Assembly (NCBI GenBank): GCA_964482135.1
Contig: CAYZWF010000002.1
Span: forward strand, 18,048-82,047
DNA from: UBA11136 sp964482135
Lineage (GTDB): Bacteria > Pseudomonadota > Alphaproteobacteria > UBA11136
Reading direction: 5' to 3'
Length of the DNA stretch: 64,000 nt
The notes beneath the pieces are model-generated. The model did no database searches, was not told the DNA's origin, and saw only the letters and a list, made by a program, of their open reading frames with translations. Position numbers and translations under genes: made by a program. This document shows positions 8,858 through 15,109 of the stretch, piece after piece (positions within the stretch are counted from its first letter, which is position 1; every line of letters starts with the position of its first letter).

Positions 8858-9253
8858 TCAGCCGTGAAGTTTGTGCAGGGGGGCGTCCATCTTCCTGAAA
8901 TGGGTGGAAAACCACCCCCGCAGTTCGTCGGCGAACTGGTCCTCGGACTGGAAATAGGTGCCGTCCTCGTGGCGGTCCATGATGTCACGGATTTGATCGA
9001 GAAGGTATTCGTGTTCCTTTTTGTGGGCGTTGAAGCCGCTATAGTTTTCGTCGCGCATGGTCTTTTCCTCGAGCGCGAAGTGGAGGGAGATACGGGCGAA
9101 AAGCTCACCCAGAAAATCGCCGACCGATTCGCGGGAGCCCTGGGACATCATTTCGCCGTGGAGTTCGTTGATAAGCGAAATCAACTGTTCATGTTCGTAA
9201 TCCACATGGGGGATTCCGGTCTTGAACTCCTCTTTCCATTCGATCAGCGTCAT
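8858..9253 (-). CDS. Bacteriohemerythrin, second copy
   Basis: 131 aa. Diiron ligand pattern: GIPHVDYEHEQLI near residues 14-26, HFALEEKTM near 55-63, HKKEHEYLL near 74-82 and THFRKMDAPL near 117-126. It is the last gene of the minus-strand operon carrying the tyrosine-less heme-copper enzyme, 20 bases after the preceding gene, and converges on apbE. The pairing of hemerythrin with NO-producing and NO-consuming genes occurs twice in this window. Function as an O2 or NO carrier is inferred from family and context. Confidence 0.88.
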   Translation of the reverse strand: MTLIEWKEEFKTGIPHVDYEHEQLISLINELHGEMMSQGSRESVGDFLGELFARISLHFALEEKTMRDENYSGFNAHKKEHEYLLDQIRDIMDRHEDGTYFQSEDQFADELRGWFSTHFRKMDAPLHKLHG

Positions 9254-9273
9254 GGCGACCCCCGGTCGTTTTG

Positions 9274-9792
9274 TTATTTTATGACAAAGTTCGCCGATGG
9301 GGTGGAAAAAACCACGGCCAGATTGCGGGTCGGTTCCAGATCTACCTCCTGGGTGGTCTCATAATCGAAACCCTCTGCGCGGCCGCTGTCGCGCATGCGC
9401 ATATCCAGGCGGTGATGCCCGGCGGGCACGGTGATGCGTTCGTAAAAATAGGATGGTCCGTCGCTCGACAGGCCGGAGGGTGGCTGTTCGCGGCTGAAAA
9501 TAAGTTCTCCATTGAGAAGAATCTCCACCAAGACGGGGTGGCGCTCGCGCGGGCAGAGCTGTAGCGCGCGCCGGGTGGTGCGGGTCTCCTTGATGCCGGC
9601 GAACTGGCGGATGTCGCATTCGCCTTTGTGTTTTCCACCGTGACTGATGGAAAGTTTCATCACCGCCGTGTCTGGGGCGAGCCGTATATAGGCCGGGCTG
9701 TTGGAGAAATATCCCAACACCACCGCCAGGGCCAGATAGGCCACGCCCTGTCCGAGGAATTTCATCGCTCTAGACATGAGGCTACGAGGCAT
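9274..9792 (-). CDS. Membrane-anchored or secreted protein of unknown function
   Basis: 172 aa; I do not recognise the family. One hydrophobic segment (about residues 13-30) at the N-terminus suggests an uncleaved anchor or signal, followed by a beta-rich region with two cysteines (CDIRQF and LCPRER) and a motif YERITVPAGHHRLDMRMRDS that looks like a carbohydrate-binding or chaperone-type sandwich edge. The start overlaps the cytochrome b-MvhD gene by 11 bases. A second ATG, 15 bases in (9777), would remove the overlap. Tight operon placement suggests a role in assembly or function of the redox complex. Confidence 0.6.
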   Translation of the reverse strand: MPRSLMSRAMKFLGQGVAYLALAVVLGYFSNSPAYIRLAPDTAVMKLSISHGGKHKGECDIRQFAGIKETRTTRRALQLCPRERHPVLVEILLNGELIFSREQPPSGLSSDGPSYFYERITVPAGHHRLDMRMRDSGRAEGFDYETTQEVDLEPTRNLAVVFSTPSANFVIK

Positions 9793-11377
9793 GGGGGTGC
9801 TCCTTTTCTCCGTCCCCCTCTTTCGCGGCGGATGTTTTCATGGCCATTAAATGATCGCGGAATGCCTTCAGGCGGTCGGCCAGTTCCCCGGGTTCGGTGG
9901 GGGCGAGCCAGGCGGTGGCGATACGTTCGCGCGGCACCCGGTCGCGCAGATAGGGATCCCGCTTGCCGCCGATTCTCAACTCCGTCCATTCCACACCGAG
10001 CCGGTGAAAACACTCGTTCTCGCGACAGCCGGCAAGCATGATGCCGTCGGCGTGGCCGCGGGTGAGGACGTAATCCATAAAGGCGGGCGGCAGCATGGCG
10101 ATGCAGGGAAGGCTGAACACGGCGACGTCGGGTGAGGCCAGTTTGCCGATATCGTTGCCATGGTCGCAGCCGAAAATAACGATCTTCGATTCGCCTTCGA
10201 GACGCGCAAGAGCCTGATCCACGTTCTTGCGAAGCTTGTCCAGGGTGAATTGGGGCAGGTCGATACCGGTCACCAGTTCCGTTGAGGTGCGGAAGGGCGT
10301 GGAGGCGGGACAGGACCCCACGCAGATGCCGCAGGCGGTGCATAGATCGCTCGAAACAAGGGCAATGGAGGGGAAGGGGCGTCCGTCGTCGCGCGGCCCC
10401 ATCACCACCGCCCCATAGGGGCAGTCCTCGAAACAACGGGTGCAGCCGTTGCAATTGGCGGCATCCACCACCGCCGGGCTGGAGCGTTTGAAGGGCGGCG
10501 CCCAGGGCAGGATGCTGAGCACGGTGCTGGTTCCCACCAACAGCAGCCAGACCCATCCCGCCGACCATATCTCGATCAGTGGATAGAATCCGAGATAGAA
10601 CCAGTCGAGGCTGACCTTTTCCACCACCATGCCGAGATCAGCCGGGGGGTGACTCAGCGCCGGTTTATAGAGCGCGAGCAGGAAAAGCATGCCCAGGGTA
10701 CCGGCGGCCAGCGCCAGGGGCGGGTTGACCCTGGGACGGCTGATGCGCAGCAGGTGAATCCACATGGCAAACAGCAGGAACAGGGGCAGGGCGATGTGGA
10801 GGAAGACGAGCAGCGAGAAGAAACGGTCGCCGAGGCTGCCTCTGGTCAGGAAATTATTGGCGATGGGCTCGCCGAACAGGGGCAGCCAGTCCATCCATTC
10901 GAAGGTGGCCACGGCGATATACTGGGCCAGCTGGTCCCATACCAGCCAATAGCCGTTGATGCCGGAAGCAAAGGCAAGCCAGAGGATGGGGATACCGCTG
11001 AACCAGGAAAACCAGCGTACGCTGCGGTAACGGTCGAGGACGAACTCGCGCATCAGATGCAGCATCATGGTAATCACCAGCGCATCGGAGGCATAGCGGT
11101 GGAGGCTGCGCATGATTCCGCCCAGATACCACTGTTCCACGGTGAGATACTCGATGGAGTCGTAGACGCCATTGATGCTGGTCTCGAAGACGATATAGAG
11201 GTAGATGCCGGTGGCGGCGACGATCCAGAAATAGAAGTAGCCCAGCGCGCCGAGCTGGGTCAGGGGGTTGAGCTTGGGTCCGAAGGCCGCGTCGAACCAG
11301 CCTTCGACCTGCATGAGTCCGTTTTGCGCGGTCCGCCGCAAAGGGTGGGGCTGGGAAGGTGAGGCATTTCCGTTCAC
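9782..11377 (-). CDS. Cytochrome b - 2x[4Fe-4S] ferredoxin - MvhD-type fusion protein
   Basis: 531 aa in three parts. Residues 35-290 form a cytochrome b/b6-like membrane domain with two His-x13-His pairs (His93/His107 and His194/His208), enough for two b hemes. Residues 309-319 and 346-356 are two Cys-x2-Cys-x2-Cys-x3-Cys clusters. Residues 398-500 resemble the delta subunit of methyl-viologen-reducing hydrogenase (MvhD), with Cys404, Cys425 and Cys451-x4-Cys456. The GTG start overlaps the SCO stop by 4 bases. Expected role: electron transfer between the quinone pool and a soluble or membrane partner. I know no fixed name for this combination. Confidence 0.8.
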   Translation of the reverse strand: MNGNASPSQPHPLRRTAQNGLMQVEGWFDAAFGPKLNPLTQLGALGYFYFWIVAATGIYLYIVFETSINGVYDSIEYLTVEQWYLGGIMRSLHRYASDALVITMMLHLMREFVLDRYRSVRWFSWFSGIPILWLAFASGINGYWLVWDQLAQYIAVATFEWMDWLPLFGEPIANNFLTRGSLGDRFFSLLVFLHIALPLFLLFAMWIHLLRISRPRVNPPLALAAGTLGMLFLLALYKPALSHPPADLGMVVEKVSLDWFYLGFYPLIEIWSAGWVWLLLVGTSTVLSILPWAPPFKRSSPAVVDAANCNGCTRCFEDCPYGAVVMGPRDDGRPFPSIALVSSDLCTACGICVGSCPASTPFRTSTELVTGIDLPQFTLDKLRKNVDQALARLEGESKIVIFGCDHGNDIGKLASPDVAVFSLPCIAMLPPAFMDYVLTRGHADGIMLAGCRENECFHRLGVEWTELRIGGKRDPYLRDRVPRERIATAWLAPTEPGELADRLKAFRDHLMAMKTSAAKEGDGEKEHPHAS

Positions 11378-12213
11378 GGGGAGCCGTCCTTGGAACGCCG
11401 CCGCCGGGATCGGACTAGGAAAATCAGTGTGCCGCCAATACAGATTCCGCCGATGGCCATGCCCACGAACAGGGAATAATCAAAACGATAGCGGCCGCTC
11501 GCCGGATCGTAGACGGTGCAAAACAGTTTCACCCGGTTGGCGATCCCCTCGAAGCTGGTGAAAGAGGCGCCGGTTCCGTAAATGAGGTTTTTGAGTGGCT
11601 CCACCAGATGGGGGGGGCTGAAATCCTCACCGTATATCTGGTTGGTAACACGTCCTTCGGCATCGGCCACCGTGACCTGGCTCAGATGGTCGAAGCCTTT
11701 GGGAGATTCCTTGAAGATGAAGCCCAATTCCTTGCCCAAGGCGGCGATGGTCGGGGCATCGGCGCTGAGGAAGAGCCATCCCTCGTCCCCGACGCCGTGA
11801 CTTTTTGCGAATTGGCCCATGCGTTGGGGCGTATCCGTGGGCACGTCGAAGCCGATACTGACAACATGGAAGGAGTCGGCGCCCATGGCTTCACGCGCCG
11901 TCTCCACGGCCCGCCCCAGGGTCTCGGTGATGAGGGGGCAGGCATGGGCGCAACTTGAATAGATGAGGCTGATGACCAGGGGTGTGCCACGGAAATCGGA
12001 AAGCCGCACGGTTTTTCCCGACGCGTCGGTAAAGGTGGCATCGCCGATCACCCTGCCGACGGCGGCCTGGCTGATGGCAAGGGCGTTCTCGGAATCGAAA
12101 TCGTTTTCATCTTCATGTGTGGGCGACATATGGGTATTGCCGCCGTGCCCCGCCAGCCCCGGCATGGGGATCAGGCCGAGGAAAAGAAATGCAGCCGCAA
12201 GAATCGATTTCAC
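11374..12213 (-). CDS. SCO1/SenC-family copper chaperone
   Basis: 279 aa from the GTG at 12213, chosen because GGGAG lies 7 bases ahead; upstream codons run into the palindrome at 12252-12281 and offer only a TTG. An N-terminal signal or anchor leads to a thioredoxin-like domain with the copper-binding CAHAC motif and a conserved His in FDHLSQ. A C-terminal membrane helix (VGMAIGGICIGGTLIFLV) is followed by Arg-rich residues. SCO proteins help load the CuA centre of subunit II, and such a subunit is encoded two genes upstream. The stop overlaps the start of the cytochrome b fusion gene. Confidence 0.88.
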   Translation of the reverse strand: MKSILAAAFLFLGLIPMPGLAGHGGNTHMSPTHEDENDFDSENALAISQAAVGRVIGDATFTDASGKTVRLSDFRGTPLVISLIYSSCAHACPLITETLGRAVETAREAMGADSFHVVSIGFDVPTDTPQRMGQFAKSHGVGDEGWLFLSADAPTIAALGKELGFIFKESPKGFDHLSQVTVADAEGRVTNQIYGEDFSPPHLVEPLKNLIYGTGASFTSFEGIANRVKLFCTVYDPASGRYRFDYSLFVGMAIGGICIGGTLIFLVRSRRRRSKDGSP

Positions 12214-12251
12214 GTGGCGTCTCCCAGGGATGAGTATATGCAGAGATACCA

Positions 12252-12281
12252 AGAGCGGTGCGACTTATGTCGCACCGCTCT
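12252..12281. promoter_or_regulatory. Perfect palindrome between the heme-copper subunit I gene and SCO
   Basis: AGAGCGGTGCGAC, loop TTAT, GTCGCACCGCTCT: 13 perfectly matched pairs in the 97-base gap between subunit I and SCO. No T tract follows on either strand, so it may be an mRNA processing or partial attenuation hairpin rather than a full terminator. It lies just ahead of the SCO ribosome site. Confidence 0.6.
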
Positions 12282-12310
12282 CAGTATACAGGATTATGGC
12301 GCTTGAGGCT

Positions 12311-14008
12311 TTAGCTGAGGCCCCAGGTTTCCGCCAGGTACTTCCAGTTGACGAAGTAATAGAGGACGAAGGTAACCAGGAACACCATGGCCAGGGCAAA
12401 GGTTCCCGGAACCTCCAGATGGTCGGCGCTGCCGTACTGCGCCGCCGCGGTCGTGGGCGGTGCTTCGGCTGCCGGCGCGGGTGCGGCTTCGCCCTTGGTC
12501 TTGCCAAAGAGCAGAGAGCCAACCACCACGATGATGAACATGGCGCCTCCCAGAGAGGCAACCACGGCGCTGACGCCGTTGAGACCCAACATGAGATAGG
12601 CGGCGCCGGGGAAGTCCATGCTCATGGCGGCGTCGCTGAAGGTAATATCCCAGTGCCGCCGGGGCACGCCCAGAGTGCCGGCTCCCATCATGAAGACGGA
12701 AAGTCCCGTCACTCCGATGGCGAAGACGTAGGGTTGCCACTGCGCCATTTTCGGGAACAGGATTTCCTTGCGGAAGATAAGCGGCACCAGAAGATAGGTG
12801 ACGGCCATGAAGGCCAGGGTCGTTCCCGCCACTACGGTGCCGTGGAAATGGCCCGGCACATAAAGGGTGTTGTGCATGATCAGGTTGATTTGTTCGGTGC
12901 CGAGAATGACACCGGTGATGCCACCCAGGAACCCGAACATGACCAGCGAGAGGAACATGCCGGAAAAGGCGGGATTGCCCCATGGCGCCTTGCGCAGCCA
13001 TTCGAACAGGCCCTTGTTGAAGCCCTTTTTACGCTGCGCCGCCTCGATTGAGCCAGGCACCGTAAGGCCGTGGATCATGCTCGCCAGCACCGCCAGATAC
13101 ATGGCGTAGCTGGTGTTGAAGATCTTGTATTCCGAACTCAAGCCCGGCTCCACCAGCAGGTGATGGACGCTGCCCAGTTGCAGGAACAGGATATAGAGAA
13201 GGAAAGCCGTGCGGCTGACCTTCTCGGACAGGGGCTTGGCGCCGAAGAGCACGGCGGCGATCAGGTACCATACCGCCACATGGGCCGAGACGTTGATCTG
13301 TTGCGAGGAATGGCCCATGGCCCACCACACCACCTTGTACATGAGGGGGTCGATGTAGCTGACGAGACCCACCGACCACATCAGGGTGGGGATGAGAATG
13401 ATAGCGCCCGAGGCGATGGTGAAAACGGCGATGATGGCCGCAGTTATGGCGCCGAAAGTGACCAGCGGGACCGAACCCTCGTAGGTCTTTTCATCCTTGG
13501 CTATGACCAGGGTGCCGAAGAAACAGCAACAGCCCAGCAGGGCGCCTACGGCGAACAGGATGATCCCGAGATAGAACAGGGGATCGGCCTGCATGGGCAC
13601 GTAAGAGGTGAACATGACGCTGGATTCGCCCATCAGCACGACAACGTTGGTCATGGCGGCGCCCACCAGCATCAGCCAGAAGCCGACCCAGGCCAGTTTA
13701 GGCGCTGCCAGACGGCAGCCCAGCAGAATAGCGGACGCAAAGTAGAGTACCGCCATTTCGAAGAAGATCATCCACACCAGCAACACGTCGAGACCGTGTG
13801 CGGTCAAGGCCAGATAGAACCAGTCGTCGGGCAGGAAATGCACCGCCGGCCAGCGGGTCAGCGCCACGGAGAGACCGAACAGTCCGCCGACGAGCAGGAA
13901 GACCACGGCGACAACGGCGTTGGCCTTGATCAGCTTTTCGGCGGGAAGATGGACCTTGAGCCCGGTATCGGGGCAGGTGCGAAATTGTGTGTCGTTTGCC
14001 ATGTCCAT
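12311..14008 (-). CDS. Heme-copper oxidoreductase subunit I lacking the active-site Tyr (probable NO reductase)
   Basis: 565 aa, about 12 membrane helices. All six metal-ligand histidines are present: His71 (TAHGLD, low-spin heme), His233, His282 and His283 (CuB), His387 and His389 (GHFHG, hemes). The helix VI motif that in oxygen reductases reads HPEVY is HSSQQ (233-237), so the cross-linked Tyr is Gln237 and the channel Glu is Ser. The cbb3 alternative position, six residues before the His pair, is Leu276. This argues for NO reduction, like oxidase-derived NOR families (for example eNOR). The ATG at 14002 has better spacing from AGGGGG than 14008. A low-complexity Ala/Pro linker (about 495-515) precedes the last helix. 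Confidence 0.82.
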   Translation of the reverse strand: MDMANDTQFRTCPDTGLKVHLPAEKLIKANAVVAVVFLLVGGLFGLSVALTRWPAVHFLPDDWFYLALTAHGLDVLLVWMIFFEMAVLYFASAILLGCRLAAPKLAWVGFWLMLVGAAMTNVVVLMGESSVMFTSYVPMQADPLFYLGIILFAVGALLGCCCFFGTLVIAKDEKTYEGSVPLVTFGAITAAIIAVFTIASGAIILIPTLMWSVGLVSYIDPLMYKVVWWAMGHSSQQINVSAHVAVWYLIAAVLFGAKPLSEKVSRTAFLLYILFLQLGSVHHLLVEPGLSSEYKIFNTSYAMYLAVLASMIHGLTVPGSIEAAQRKKGFNKGLFEWLRKAPWGNPAFSGMFLSLVMFGFLGGITGVILGTEQINLIMHNTLYVPGHFHGTVVAGTTLAFMAVTYLLVPLIFRKEILFPKMAQWQPYVFAIGVTGLSVFMMGAGTLGVPRRHWDITFSDAAMSMDFPGAAYLMLGLNGVSAVVASLGGAMFIIVVVGSLLFGKTKGEAAPAPAAEAPPTTAAAQYGSADHLEVPGTFALAMVFLVTFVLYYFVNWKYLAETWGLS

Positions 14009-14014
14009 GTCCCC

Positions 14015-14557
14015 CTATTTATCAACCACGACAATTTTGCCCAGCATGGTGTGGTGGCCAATGCCGCAAAATTCATTGCAAACGATACCAAATTCCCCGC
14101 TCTCGGTCGGCGTGATCGTTGCCACCATGTCGTATCCGGGATGAATCTGTAAATTGAGATTGACCGGTTGCAGGGAAAATCCGTGCAGCCAGTCCAGCGA
14201 GGCGAGATGCAGACGGTAGGTTTCCCCTTTTTGCAGTTCGAAAACGGGCCACCACTCCCACAGGCGGGCGATCATATAGATGTCGCTGCCGGGCGGGGGA
14301 CTCACCACCGGCACGTCGGTCTCGCCCCAGGTGCCGACGGTGTATTCGGCCGCCGCGGCTTCCGCCTTCGCCGCGTAAACGTCGGAATTGATCCGGTAGC
14401 CTTCGGTGGGTGGGTTCTGCTGCCCTTCCAGATGCCAGTAAGGCATCATGAAAAACATGATGATGCACCAGATCAGGCCGATGCCGATCCACAGGACTTC
14501 GTTGCGTCCGATGGGCTCGTTCCACCAGATACGTTGTTCGGGAGGTGAGATGGCCAT
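14015..14557 (-). CDS. Heme-copper oxidoreductase subunit II with CuA site
   Basis: 180 aa. A single membrane helix (about residues 20-40) anchors a periplasmic cupredoxin domain. CuA ligands are complete: His125 (WLHGFS), Cys160, Glu162, Cys164, His168 and Met171 (CNEFCGIGHHTM). It receives electrons from a c-type cytochrome or cupredoxin and passes them to subunit I, encoded 6 bases downstream. Canonical subunit II usually has two transmembrane helices, so this is a short single-helix form. AAAGG lies 9 bases before the ATG. Confidence 0.9.
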   Translation of the reverse strand: MAISPPEQRIWWNEPIGRNEVLWIGIGLIWCIIMFFMMPYWHLEGQQNPPTEGYRINSDVYAAKAEAAAAEYTVGTWGETDVPVVSPPPGSDIYMIARLWEWWPVFELQKGETYRLHLASLDWLHGFSLQPVNLNLQIHPGYDMVATITPTESGEFGIVCNEFCGIGHHTMLGKIVVVDK

Positions 14558-14576
14558 GTCTCTTTACCTTTCGCGG

Positions 14577-14735
14577 CTAGTTGGCGAGGGGGATCGAGAT
14601 GACTTCCATAATCCCCCAGATTAAATAGAAGACGGTGGGCATAACGATGCCTATGCAAAGCAGCAGAAAGGGATTGTCGAGAAGCTGTTGCATGAAGGGA
14701 ATCTGGTCCCCCTTGCCCCCCTGATCATCCACCAT
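14577..14735 (-). CDS. Small single-helix membrane protein of the heme-copper operon
   Basis: 52 aa, starting at the ATG at 14735 after AAGGAG. The first 15 residues are polar (Asp/Gly/Lys/Gln) and residues about 22-48 form one hydrophobic helix with CIGIVMPTVFYLIWGIMEV. It ends 19 bases before subunit II. Small one-helix subunits are common accessory parts of heme-copper enzymes. I infer such a role from size, helix and position only. Confidence 0.65.
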   Translation of the reverse strand: MVDDQGGKGDQIPFMQQLLDNPFLLLCIGIVMPTVFYLIWGIMEVISIPLAN

Positions 14736-14822
14736 GAGTTTTCTCCTTCAGTAGCAACGATGCTGTATTGGTGAGGCGTGAAAGTAGCAGATTAAGTACA
14801 ACAAATGGAAGGGTGTAGATTT

Positions 14823-14842
14823 CCGCTTACGTTCCGTAGCGG
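14823..14842. promoter_or_regulatory. Imperfect palindrome upstream of the heme-copper operon
   Basis: CCGCTTACGTTCCGTAGCGG pairs CCGC/GCGG and TACG/CGTA around TTC with one bulged T. It lies in the 164-base gap ahead of the small subunit gene, where the operon promoter is expected. An operator or hairpin; function unproven. Confidence 0.3.
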
Positions 14843-14899
14843 CAAAATGTCACACATTGGAAAGTCTGAAGAGCGGGGGGAGGCGCTAAGGAGCGGGGG

Positions 14900-15088
14900 T
14901 TACATGTAGTCCGGGGCCAGCGCCCGGATCACGGCGAAGCTGCTCACGGCAAGCGTCAGGATGATGAAGAAGAAGAAGATCGCGCGGTATTGGAAGCGCC
15001 GCCCCGCCATGACCTCGGCGCGGTCGAGAAGGCGGTCGGAGATCACGTAAATGATGATACCGGCTACGGTGAAGGCGATGAATTCCAT
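14900..15088 (-). CDS. Small membrane protein of unknown function
   Basis: 62 aa with two hydrophobic segments, about residues 3-18 (FIAFTVAGIIIYVISD) and 36-55 (AIFFFFIILTLAVSSFAVI), separated by a charged loop with RLLDRAEVMAGRRF. GGAG lies just ahead of the ATG at 15088. It is on the same strand as the heme-copper operon, 164 bases upstream, and 21 bases after the TPR-sulfotransferase gene. It could be another small subunit or belong to the upstream transcript. No family recognised. Confidence 0.6.
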   Translation of the reverse strand: MEFIAFTVAGIIIYVISDRLLDRAEVMAGRRFQYRAIFFFFIILTLAVSSFAVIRALAPDYM

Positions 15089-15109
15089 GTGGTGATCTCC
15101 GTTTGTTTC

